Assembly (NCBI GenBank): GCA_051872335.1
Contig: JBJEDT010000012.1
Location: 1 to 14,729, forward strand
Length of the DNA: 14,729 bases
Source of the DNA: SUG2458 sp051872335
GTDB taxonomy: Bacteria > Bacillota_I > Bacilli_A > RFN20 > CAG-826
Reading direction: 5' to 3'
The notes under the pieces were generated by a model. It was not told where the DNA came from, did no database searches, and was given only the letters and a program-made list of their open reading frames with translations. Shown here in pieces: positions 7,420 to 13,945 of this stretch. How positions within the stretch are numbered: position 1 is the stretch's first letter; each line of letters starts with the position of its first letter. A program made the translations under genes and the position numbers.

Positions 7420-8531
7420 TTATTTTCACCTCTTTCTTCATTAACTTTAATAAATTTAATCTTAAAACGAACAAAGAATTCACTAACTAAAATAGAAAAG
7501 AATATCATACCAATTAAAACATTAGCTAAATTATTACTTCCTAGATGATAAACTGAAGAAATCTTGGACGTGCCATTAGTTAAAAACGCAAGTATAAAAG
7601 ATACACCAGCCATAATTAATGGATTTAAATTACTTAACCATGCAATTAAGACTCCTGTAAAACCTAAAGAACCACACATATCACGATTTATGGATTGGTT
7701 AATAGCAGATGCATAAAGAAATCCTATAATTCCACACATCGCTCCAGATAAAATTAAAGTTCTAATAATAATTTTATTAGTATTCATTCCAACATATTTA
7801 GCTGTATTAATACTATCTCCTACTACAACAACTTCAAATCCATGTTTAGTTTTAGTCATGTAAAAATAAACAAATACAGCCATTAAAATTAATATTATGG
7901 ATGGTATCAAATATTTATCTAGTAAAATAGGTAGCCAACCAGATTCACTTTCTAAATTAATAATACCTGGTGATTCTTGTTTTCCTTGAGCTAAAGCAAA
8001 ATTAACATACGCAACTAAACATCCCGCTATATAATTCATCATAAGAGTAAATAATGTCTCATTTGTTTTAAATAAAACTTTAAATATCGCTGGAATTACA
8101 GCCCAAATAATACTTGCTAATGTACTACAAATTAACATCAAAATGATTAATAAAAAATTGTTAAAACCTGATTGTTGAGCAAATTTATCCATATAAAACA
8201 TTAATACAATTGCTACAAGAGCACCCATTAAAACTTGGCCATTTGCACCCATATTCCAATATTTCATTTTAAAAGCTGGAATAATAGCAACACCAAAACC
8301 CAGCAAAATACATGCATCCATTAATAATTTAGTAGGTCGAGAGAAAGCTCCTTTAAATAAAGTACCAATAATAGAAAAATAATTTCTTTTTATAATTAAA
8401 CTACAAATTAGCATTGCTAATAAAAATGCTAAAATAAATGATCCAATTCGAATTAAAATCGCTTTTGTCTTTGACATCTCTGTTCGAGAAACAATACTAA
8501 ATGAAGAGAATAATTGCTTAATTTTATTCAT
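7413..8531 (-). CDS. nupP: Nucleoside ABC transporter permease, first subunit (NupP-like)
   Basis: This 372-residue inner-membrane permease has a cytoplasmic N-terminal extension of about 22 residues and roughly eight to nine membrane segments. Characteristic motifs are NMGANGQVLMGA (93-104), the NETLFTLMMNYIA helix, and GFTGVLIAWLSNLNP near the C-terminal third, all typical of the BMP-associated permease 1. It overlaps the ATPase gene upstream by 8 bp and the second permease downstream by 7 bp. The start has an AGGAGGAG site seven bases upstream. Tight overlaps suggest equimolar production of the membrane complex. The likely substrate is a purine nucleoside, as for its partners. Confidence 0.92.
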   Translation of the reverse strand: MNKIKQLFSSFSIVSRTEMSKTKAILIRIGSFILAFLLAMLICSLIIKRNYFSIIGTLFKGAFSRPTKLLMDACILLGFGVAIIPAFKMKYWNMGANGQVLMGALVAIVLMFYMDKFAQQSGFNNFLLIILMLICSTLASIIWAVIPAIFKVLFKTNETLFTLMMNYIAGCLVAYVNFALAQGKQESPGIINLESESGWLPILLDKYLIPSIILILMAVFVYFYMTKTKHGFEVVVVGDSINTAKYVGMNTNKIIIRTLILSGAMCGIIGFLYASAINQSINRDMCGSLGFTGVLIAWLSNLNPLIMAGVSFILAFLTNGTSKISSVYHLGSNNLANVLIGMIFFSILVSEFFVRFKIKFIKVNEERGENKC

Positions 8532-10095
8532 GACTTTCTCCTCCTTTAATTAATGTATCACTTGCAAATCCATAATTTTTTTCCGGATATAAATCTAGTA
8601 AATTCTTAACACCAGTCATCATCAAACCAATTTCTTCTTTATTTGTTTCTTTGGTGTGGACAATTCCCATATTCTTACCTTCACATAAAACCATTATCTT
8701 GTCACATAAAGCTAATAAAACATCTAAGTCCTCGCCGATAAATAAAATAGCAGTGTTCTTTTTCTTTTCTTCATTCAAAATATCATAAATCATATAAGAT
8801 GAATTAATATCAAGGCCTCTTACTGGATAAGCAGTAATAATAACATTGGGGTTTGTTCCAATTTCTCTACCAAGTAAAATCTTTTGAATATTTCCACCAC
8901 TTAAATTTTTAACAGGTTCATAAATGCTAGGTGTTACAACATTGTATCTATCAACTAGTTCTTGAGCCTCCTTTGCTGCACTTTTACGATCAACAAAAAG
9001 ACCTTTTTTCTTTGTATAACTTTTTAATAACAAATTATCTACAATTGATAGATTTGGAGCTAATCCTAGACCTAAACGATCTTCAGGAATAAAGCTCATT
9101 CGTATTCCAATATCTTTGATTTGTTCGGGTGAATAATGCTTTATTGAATTTCCATAATGAGTTATATCACCATCATATTTTCTTAGTCCAACTATAGCTT
9201 CACAAAGCTCTTTTTGCCCACATCCTGCAATTCCTGCAACTCCAAGAATTTGTCCACCTCGTAAAAAGAAATTTAAATCGTTAATAGCTCTAGAACCATC
9301 ATCTTTTGTAATATTTAAATTTCTAATTTCTAAAACTGGTATTGAAGCATCTTTTTTTAATCTTTCTAATTTTAAATCAATCTTTTCACCAACCATAAAA
9401 TTCGTAAGTTCTTTTTCATTAGTTTTTTTAGTATTTAAAACAGCAATGTTTTCTCCTTTTCTTAAAATAACAACACGATCAGATATAGCCATAACCTCAT
9501 TTAATTTATGAGTTATAATAATGATTGACTTTTTATCTTTACGCATTAATTCAATGACATCAAATAATTTATCCTTTTCTTGTGGAGTTAAAACAGCCGT
9601 AGGTTCATCAAGAATTAATATATCGATTTGACGATATAATACTTTAATAATTTCAACTGTCTGCTTCTCTGATACAGACATTTCATATATTTTTTTATTT
9701 AAATTAATTTTAAATCCATATCGATTAGCAATCTCTTGAACTTTTAAAGAAACTTCTTTCATGTTTATTTTTTCTTTTAATCCAAGCACAATATTTTCAA
9801 GTGCTGTAAAATTTTCAACTAATTTAAAATGCTGGTGAACCATTCCAATTCCATAAGAAAAAGCATCTCTAGGAGAATGAATATTTACTTTTTTATTTTT
9901 AATGTATATTTCACCTTCATCTGGAGTATAAATTCCTAATAACATATTCATCAAAGTTGTTTTACCAGAACCATTTTCACCCAAAATAGCTAAAATTTCT
10001 CCTTGATATAAATCAAGGTTAATATTTTTATTTGCAAAACAATCTTTAAAACATTTAGTAATGTTTTTCAACTCTAACATTATTTGTTTTCTCAT
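8524..10095 (-). CDS. nupO: Nucleoside ABC transporter ATPase, two nucleotide-binding domains (NupO-like)
   Basis: This 523-residue cytoplasmic protein contains two fused ATPase domains, the normal size for the sugar/nucleoside group that includes RbsA and NupO. Domain 1 has a full Walker A GENGSGKTT (39-47), a family-specific signature MSVSEKQ (139-145) and Walker B ILILDEP. Domain 2 has a degenerate Walker A, GIAGCGQKE, where Gln stands for the usual Gly and is followed by Lys. It also has a good signature NLSGGNIQK and a non-canonical Walker B ending in VRGLD. This asymmetry is normal for the group, so only one site is expected to be fully catalytic. The start has GGAGG five bases upstream. 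An inverted repeat separates it from the lipoprotein gene, probably lowering its expression relative to the lipoprotein. Confidence 0.95.
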   Translation of the reverse strand: MRKQIMLELKNITKCFKDCFANKNINLDLYQGEILAILGENGSGKTTLMNMLLGIYTPDEGEIYIKNKKVNIHSPRDAFSYGIGMVHQHFKLVENFTALENIVLGLKEKINMKEVSLKVQEIANRYGFKINLNKKIYEMSVSEKQTVEIIKVLYRQIDILILDEPTAVLTPQEKDKLFDVIELMRKDKKSIIIITHKLNEVMAISDRVVILRKGENIAVLNTKKTNEKELTNFMVGEKIDLKLERLKKDASIPVLEIRNLNITKDDGSRAINDLNFFLRGGQILGVAGIAGCGQKELCEAIVGLRKYDGDITHYGNSIKHYSPEQIKDIGIRMSFIPEDRLGLGLAPNLSIVDNLLLKSYTKKKGLFVDRKSAAKEAQELVDRYNVVTPSIYEPVKNLSGGNIQKILLGREIGTNPNVIITAYPVRGLDINSSYMIYDILNEEKKKNTAILFIGEDLDVLLALCDKIMVLCEGKNMGIVHTKETNKEEIGLMMTGVKNLLDLYPEKNYGFASDTLIKGGESHE

Positions 10096-10119
10096 AAAGT
10101 CCTCCTTTTCTTAAAGGTA

Positions 10120-10146
10120 ACTGACAAAGGGAATCCCTTTGTCAGT
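10120..10146 (-). terminator. Intercistronic hairpin between lipoprotein and ATPase genes
   Basis: A perfect inverted repeat has 13-bp arms (10120-10132 and 10134-10146) around a single base, in effect a 12-bp stem with a 3-nt loop. It begins 18 bases after the lipoprotein stop codon. The minus strand continues TTACCTTT with no solid U-tract, so it is better read as an mRNA-stabilising or attenuating hairpin than as a full terminator. Confidence 0.75.
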
Positions 10147-10163
10147 ATAATTTATTAGAAAAA

Positions 10164-11348
10164 TTAATTGTTTTGTTCAGTAATACCATCAATTCTTAAA
10201 TCAAAATAAGGAGCTGATCTATATTCGGATTCATGGAAATAACCTTCACTTATTGCTTCAGTTTCTCCAACATAAGTTCCATCGTCATCAACATCTGCTA
10301 AATAAGTTGATAACTTTTGACCTCCTACTGTAAACGAATTTGTATCAAAAACATGAAGTGTTCCAGCAATAAGTTGCGCTTTAACTGATTCAAGCTTTTG
10401 CTCTGTTCCTTGTGCAGCACAACTTCCAACAGGTTCTAATTTAACTGATCCTGTAGCAAGTGTACCTGTAAAATCTTTTTCTTCAATTTCTTTATCATCC
10501 ATTTTTGCCTTAATCATTAATTCATAATATGGTGTCCAATCGATTTTACTTGAAATAACATATGTATTAGGACATTGAGCAGAAGTTGCTCCATTATAAG
10601 CAACATTAGGAACTCCTTTTTCTTCACATGCTTGTGGAGCACCATATGAGTCAGCATGTTGACTAATTAATACACATTTATCCGTATCAATTAATGCTTC
10701 TGCAGCTGATTTTTCTTTATCATAATCATACCAAGTGCTTGTATATCTAACAGACATTGTAGCTGTTGGAACTTCACTTCTAACTCCTAAAAAGAAAGCA
10801 GTATAACCAGAAACTACTTCTGCATAAGGAAATGCACCAACATAGCCAACTTTTGCTTGTTCAGATGTAATATCACCATTTGTAATCATTTCATTAATTT
10901 TCATACCAGCAGCAACACCAGCTAAATATCTACCTTCATAAATTGAAGCAAAAGCGTTGAAAAAATTATCTAGGCCAGCAGTATGTGCTTTTGTGCCAGT
11001 AGCATGACAGAAATAAACTTCTTCATTCTCTTGAGCTGCTTTCATTAAATATTTCTCATGACCGAATGAATCGGCAAATATAACTTCACAAGAAGAAGCT
11101 AAATCTGTAGCCGCTTCATAACATGAATTATCTTCATTGATACCTGTTACTAATTCAAGTTGATCTCTTTCTAAACCTAAGTTATCAAGAGCTCTATACA
11201 TTGCATCAATGAAGTTTGCATCATAAGATGAACTTTCATCATGAAGACAGATAAGGCCAACTTTGAATTCTCCTTCATCACATGATGTCATTAATAAAGA
11301 TGGTACTGCTAGTAAACTTAATGTAACCAATAGATTTAATTTTTTCAT
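10164..11348 (-). CDS. nupN: BMP-family nucleoside-binding lipoprotein (NupN-like)
   Basis: This 394-residue extracytoplasmic substrate-binding lipoprotein belongs to an ABC importer. The signal peptide has a KK n-region, a hydrophobic core and the lipobox LMTSC, with the lipidated cysteine at residue 23. The mature protein starts KVGLICLHDESSSYD (29-43), the form of the first strand and ligand loop seen in the BMP / TmpC group. Periplasmic-binding-fold landmarks follow: EGRYLAGVAAGM, VGYVGAFPYAEVVSGYTAFFLG, and a C-terminal aspartate/glycine-rich segment. It is somewhat longer than many BMP proteins (about 350). Several cysteines (C34, and a pair nine residues apart in NSCYEAATDLASSC) are notable for an exported protein. 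It follows xpt by 15 bp with an AAGGAGG site, so it is under the guanine riboswitch. Confidence 0.94.
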   Translation of the reverse strand: MKKLNLLVTLSLLAVPSLLMTSCDEGEFKVGLICLHDESSSYDANFIDAMYRALDNLGLERDQLELVTGINEDNSCYEAATDLASSCEVIFADSFGHEKYLMKAAQENEEVYFCHATGTKAHTAGLDNFFNAFASIYEGRYLAGVAAGMKINEMITNGDITSEQAKVGYVGAFPYAEVVSGYTAFFLGVRSEVPTATMSVRYTSTWYDYDKEKSAAEALIDTDKCVLISQHADSYGAPQACEEKGVPNVAYNGATSAQCPNTYVISSKIDWTPYYELMIKAKMDDKEIEEKDFTGTLATGSVKLEPVGSCAAQGTEQKLESVKAQLIAGTLHVFDTNSFTVGGQKLSTYLADVDDDGTYVGETEAISEGYFHESEYRSAPYFDLRIDGITEQNN

Positions 11349-11363
11349 TTTCTTGAATCCTCC

Positions 11364-11933
11364 TTAATTAAATATAATTGTGCTACCATTTATTTGTTTG
11401 ATGCTTGCTAAAGACTCGATACGATAACCAAGTCTTCTTAAAGCATTTCCACCATTTTGATATGCCTTTTCAATTTGAACAACACAACCAACTAGTTGTG
11501 CTTGGCACTGTTCTACTAAAGAAATAAGTCCTCGTAAAGCTTCACCATTTGCCAAAAAATCATCGGCAATTAAAACTTTATCTTGAGGACTTAAATAATC
11601 TTTTGTTAATATAATTTCATTTTTTTCTTTATGTGTATATGAATAAACTTCTGCTTTAATAATGGCACCACTAACATTTGATGCTTTTCCTTTTTTAGCA
11701 AAAACAAAAGGAATCTTAAATTCCATTGCAATCGCACATGCAAAAGGTATACCAGATGCTTCGATAGTTAAGACCTTTGTTATTTCTTGATTATTAAATC
11801 TACCTTTTACTTCTAATGCCATTTTCTTCAAAAGAGTTGTATCAACTTGTTGGTTCAAAAAAGAGCCAACCTTAATGACATCACCATCTAATATTTTTCC
11901 TTGGAGAATAATTCTTTCTTTCAACTCTTTCAT
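11364..11933 (-). CDS. xpt: Xanthine phosphoribosyltransferase
   Basis: This 189-residue type I phosphoribosyltransferase is predicted to convert xanthine (and possibly guanine) plus PRPP into the nucleotide, in the cytoplasm. The N terminus (MKELKERI ... G-x-V-x-K-V-G-S-F-L-N-x-Q-x-D) matches the Xpt family closely. The PRPP-binding motif VLIADDFLANGEA is at 120-132, and a T-I-E-A-S-G loop is near 57-62. I choose the ATG at 11933, preceded by AAGGG with an 8-9 base spacer, over an in-frame TTG 18 bases upstream. The leader carries a guanine-type riboswitch and terminator. It is the first gene of the operon that imports nucleosides, a logical pairing of import and base capture. Confidence 0.96.
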   Translation of the reverse strand: MKELKERIILQGKILDGDVIKVGSFLNQQVDTTLLKKMALEVKGRFNNQEITKVLTIEASGIPFACAIAMEFKIPFVFAKKGKASNVSGAIIKAEVYSYTHKEKNEIILTKDYLSPQDKVLIADDFLANGEALRGLISLVEQCQAQLVGCVVQIEKAYQNGGNALRRLGYRIESLASIKQINGSTIIFN

Positions 11934-11955
11934 AATAGTTTCCCTTTTCAATAAA

Positions 11956-11984
11956 TAAAAAATCGATAGTGCCTTAGCTATCGA
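11956..11984 (-). terminator. Riboswitch expression-platform terminator
   Basis: On the minus strand TCGATAG (11984-11978) pairs with CTATCGA (11969-11963) across an 8-nt loop and is followed directly by TTTTTT. This is a textbook intrinsic terminator 23 bases before the xpt start codon. Its 5' arm is also part of the alternative antiterminator pairing. Confidence 0.93.
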
Positions 11985-12094
11985 AAATCAAAAAACTCAT
12001 CAACAAAAGTTGAATAATTATATGATTTCCAATAGTCGTGTTTAGGCAACACGGTAGAAACACCTTCGCCATATAATGAAGGCCTATATTGGAA
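11978..12094 (-). promoter_or_regulatory. Guanine-type purine riboswitch (aptamer and antiterminator)
   Basis: The aptamer is 12027-12094. P1 is TTCCAATA with TATTGGAA. The P2 loop carries ATATGG and is closed by CCTTC/GAAGG. J2/3 reads TTTCTACC, and P3 is CGTGT/ACACG with the CCTAA loop that pairs with the P2 loop. The specificity base in GACTAT is C (12035), which selects guanine or hypoxanthine over adenine, and the U before A-C-C in J2/3 is the guanine form rather than the 2'-deoxyguanosine form. After P1, CTATTGGAAATC (12035-12024) is fully complementary, with two G-U pairs, to GATTTTCGATAG (11989-11978), the 5' side of the terminator. Ligand binding should lock P1, free the terminator and switch the operon off. 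Confidence 0.96.
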
Positions 12095-12116
12095 TAAATA
12101 TTTGAATTACAATCTC

Positions 12117-12144
12117 ATATTAACAATTTAAAATTTTTTTACAA
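12117..12144 (-). promoter_or_regulatory. Promoter of the riboswitch-xpt-nucleoside importer operon
   Basis: On the minus strand TTGTAA (12144-12139), a 16-bp spacer and TGTTAATAT (12125-12117; extended -10) form a good promoter. Transcription would start near 12110, a few bases before the riboswitch aptamer. No protein operator such as a PurR box is apparent. Confidence 0.7.
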
Positions 12145-12196
12145 CCTTTTTTTACTGATTACTAAATAAAAGCGTTTACATAACAAAAAGAAGCAA

Positions 12197-12213
12197 AAAA
12201 ACTTAAAAGTTTT
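12197..12213 (-). terminator. Weak terminator after the alkyltransferase-like gene
   Basis: The self-complementary stretch AAAACTT-TT-AAGTTTT lies 3 bases after the stop codon. On the minus strand it is followed by further T residues (TTTGCTTCTTTTTG). The stem is nearly all A-T, so termination is uncertain. Confidence 0.35.
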
Positions 12214-12215
12214 GT

Positions 12216-12509
12216 TTATTTCATCTGGTATTTTTTAAGATCAACTCTAAAAGAAATCACTTCGATACCATCATTTTCTAATTTTTCTTTTTGTTTTTCT
12301 ATCCCACCAAAAGCAAAATTTTTAGCTAATTGTCCTTTTGAATTTACTACTTTATAACAATGATATTTATTTTCATTTTCGTTATTATGTAAGATGTTAC
12401 CAACAACACGAGCTAATTTTTTATTACCTAAAGCCTTTGCAATTTGCCCATAAGTAACAACTTTTCCACAAGGTATTTTAGTTAAATATTCATAAACTTT
12501 TTCTTTCAT
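12216..12509 (-). CDS. Small alkyltransferase-like (MGMT-family) protein
   Basis: This 97-residue protein corresponds only to the C-terminal domain of O6-alkylguanine DNA alkyltransferases. It keeps the DNA-binding helix-turn-helix features: PCGKVVTYGQIA (13-24) with Tyr20, and the arginine finger of ARVVGNIL (R34). The active-site motif PCHRV reads H-C-Y-K-V here: the acceptor cysteine is kept (C51), but the activating His becomes Tyr and Arg becomes Lys. The usual Glu before Gly near the end is Asp80. The protein may recognise damaged DNA like alkyltransferase-like proteins, or repair with altered chemistry. It follows the VanZ-family gene by 30 bp and uses GGAG ten bases upstream, so the two are probably co-transcribed. 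Confidence 0.88.
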   Translation of the reverse strand: MKEKVYEYLTKIPCGKVVTYGQIAKALGNKKLARVVGNILHNNENENKYHCYKVVNSKGQLAKNFAFGGIEKQKEKLENDGIEVISFRVDLKKYQMK

Positions 12510-12539
12510 TTTAAATAATCTCCATAAAGTTTTTAATAA

Positions 12540-13115
12540 TTACCAAAGAAGTCCTTCGTAAAGTGACCACGTCTTACAAGTCATAACACAAGCATAAATT
12601 AAAATAGGTGTTAAGATAACTAAAAATACAATACATAAAATGTTTGTTACTTTATTGCTTTTTTCACCTTTAAAAATTATTGGAATTATTGCTCCTAAAC
12701 ATGCACCTAATACATTAGTGATAACATCATTAATGTCACAATAACCTAAAGCTGTTATTAATTGTTCTACCTCAAAAATTGTGCTTAATAAAAATGAAAT
12801 TAAAATGACAAGCCATACTTTTTTTCTTTTGAAAAGCAATGATAAACAAATTCCAAAAGGAATAAAAATAAAGATATTTAAAATTTCTTGATAAGGAAAA
12901 GTATGAGATTTAAATGATGTATATATAAAATAGAAAGGTATTAAATTAGTAGAATTAAATCTTATTGACATAGGATCATCTTTCCATCCATGTGCTGATT
13001 CAAGATTAGGAATGCTATTAAACTTTAATACAATTACCCAAATTAAAAGTAACATATAAATAATGAAAACACTTATTAAAAGAGAATAGTTTATATTTTT
13101 GCTTTTTTCTTTCAT
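12540..13115 (-). CDS. VanZ-family membrane protein
   Basis: This 191-residue protein has about five membrane segments (roughly 9-30, 76-95, 98-116, 126-146 and 154-176). VanZ-family landmarks are present: N-L-I-P-F after the first loop, E-I-L-N-I-F-x-F-I-P-F-G in the second helix, E-x-x-Q in the third, and G-x-x-D-I-N-D-V-I-T-N before the fourth. VanZ proteins are linked to low-level teicoplanin resistance in some enterococci, but most family members have no known role, so resistance should not be inferred. The start at 13115 is supported by AGGAAG with an 8-base spacer; two earlier in-frame starts (GTG at 13124, ATG at 13121) lie on or too near that site. It leads a two-gene unit with the alkyltransferase-like gene. 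Confidence 0.9.
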   Translation of the reverse strand: MKEKSKNINYSLLISVFIIYMLLLIWVIVLKFNSIPNLESAHGWKDDPMSIRFNSTNLIPFYFIYTSFKSHTFPYQEILNIFIFIPFGICLSLLFKRKKVWLVILISFLLSTIFEVEQLITALGYCDINDVITNVLGACLGAIIPIIFKGEKSNKVTNILCIVFLVILTPILIYACVMTCKTWSLYEGLLW

Positions 13116-13143
13116 TTTCATCACTTCCTAATTTGATTATTTC

Positions 13144-13158
13144 TATTATAACATATAA
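13144..13158 (-). promoter_or_regulatory. Extended -10 promoter of the VanZ-family gene
   Basis: On the minus strand TTATATGTTATAATA contains an extended -10 (TGTTATAAT), 29 bases before the start codon. The same 15 bases occur in the udk promoter. No good -35 box is present; the upstream terminator occupies that position. Confidence 0.55.
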
Positions 13159-13190
13159 AAAAAAGAACCGATTCTATATTCAGTTCTTTT
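13153..13190 (-). terminator. Terminator after the XRE-regulator region
   Basis: On the minus strand AAAAGAACTGA (13190-13180) pairs with TCGGTTCTTTT (13171-13161), 11 bp including one G-U, with an 8-nt loop, followed by a T-run. The G-U pair becomes a mismatch on the plus strand, so the minus strand is the functional direction. It insulates the VanZ unit from transcripts arriving from the regulator. Confidence 0.8.
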
Positions 13191-13356
13191 ATAATTTTCC
13201 TGGTGCAGGATAAGAGTATTGTTAAAATTTAAAAGTATAAATTATAAGGCTTTATAATTTATAAAATTGATTTTTATATTGTATCAATTTTGTTTTATTT
13301 ATAAATAAATAAAAATTGTATCAATTTTGTATAAAATAATTTTAATAATGAATATT
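13191..13356. repeat. AT-rich spacer with 16-bp direct repeats and a 12-bp-arm palindrome
   Basis: No gene is visible. The 16-mer attgtatcaattttgt occurs at 13278-13293 and 13315-13330, 37 bp apart, and each copy contains the half-palindrome ATTG-TAT-CAAT. A perfect inverted repeat (13236-13247 with 13252-13263, loop ggct) lies downstream in the minus-strand sense. Minus-strand TTGATA boxes inside the repeats, one followed after 18 bp by TATAAA that overlaps the palindrome, suggest a regulated promoter for a short RNA ending at the terminator. This is inference. Confidence 0.45.
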
Positions 13357-13701
13357 TTATTTATTATTTTTGTTATTATTTCCAATTATTACATCTCCAG
13401 TTGTATTGATATTAACTTTTGATATATTTATTTGATTTTTAATTTTATTGTTTAAATTTTCTATTGCTTTATATTCTTCTTCAGTTATTTCTATTAATAT
13501 TTTATCTTCTTGATCAGTTAATTGATTTATATCTATATTTAGAAATTCACATATTTTTATAAAATCTTCTACTGTTAATCTTGTTTCAGCATTTTCTATT
13601 TCGCAATAATTACTTTTTGACATATTTAACACATTAGCTATTTGCTCTTGTGTTATTTTTTTTTGTTTTCTTATTATCTTTATTTTTTCAATTACTTTCA
13701 T
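13357..13701 (-). CDS. XRE-family helix-turn-helix regulator (repressor-like)
   Basis: This 114-residue protein has an N-terminal XRE/Cro-CI DNA-binding domain (about 5-62): a first basic helix, ITQEQIANVLNMSKSNYCEIENAE forming the helix-turn-helix, and the closing EFLNIDINQL. Residues 66-93 form a charged helix likely used for dimerisation. The tail is a short, Asn/Gly-rich segment (TTGDVIIGNNNKNNK), unusual for a simple regulator. The start has GAGGATG upstream. The gene is divergent from the small plus-strand genes starting at 14049, with a repeat-rich 350-bp region between, which is the usual layout of a phage or mobile-element repressor. It could also be a stand-alone chromosomal regulator. 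Confidence 0.9.
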   Translation of the reverse strand: MKVIEKIKIIRKQKKITQEQIANVLNMSKSNYCEIENAETRLTVEDFIKICEFLNIDINQLTDQEDKILIEITEEEYKAIENLNNKIKNQINISKVNINTTGDVIIGNNNKNNK

Positions 13702-13727
13702 TTTTTATCATCCTCAACTTCAATTTA

Positions 13728-13826
13728 TTAAATTTTTCGGTAAAAGTAAATTTTTTTATTTACAAGTTCGTTATTATTTGATATTTTATAATTGAAGTTC
13801 GGTATTAGCGAATTTCTATGTGGCAT
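13728..13826 (-). CDS. Possible 32-codon small reading frame upstream of the regulator
   Basis: An ATG-started frame of 32 codons ends 26 bases before the regulator's start codon. The peptide is basic and Asn-rich, with no recognisable motif. A near-consensus TAGGAGGTGAC lies upstream, but its GGAGG core is 16 bases from the ATG, longer than normal, and no standard start codon lies at the ideal distance. It may be a leader peptide, a remnant or chance. The repeated operator-like sites lie inside it, which argues against a conserved protein. Confidence 0.2.
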   Translation of the reverse strand: MPHRNSLIPNFNYKISNNNELVNKKIYFYRKI

Positions 13827-13876
13827 TTTTTGATTTATGTCACCTCCTAAAATTGCTGGATGATTCTTATCATTGG

Positions 13877-13945
13877 TCACCTTCTTTCATAAATAAATTT
13901 TCTTATCATCCAGCATCTACTTTGAGGTTTACTTGTATGTTCCAT
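13877..13945 (-). CDS. Possible 22-codon leader-like reading frame
   Basis: A 22-codon minus-strand frame starts at an ATG that has AGAGG ten bases upstream. It runs through the 5' arm and loop of the long hairpin at 13854-13915. The peptide is basic, with two Arg at the end, and has no known motif. Its stop codon overlaps the GAAGGTGA site of the next 8-codon frame. This geometry recalls leader peptides of translational attenuators, but with no homologue it may be chance. Confidence 0.2.
   Translation of the reverse strand: MEHTSKPQSRCWMIRKFIYERR

Noticed and set aside
12540..13115. Glycopeptide resistance determinant
   Set aside because: VanZ-family membership alone does not show resistance; no vanH/A/X/Y or sensor genes are present.
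13854..13915. CRISPR-like or insertion-sequence terminal repeats
   Set aside because: There is only one pair of inverted arms, no regularly spaced repeats, no transposase and no target duplication.
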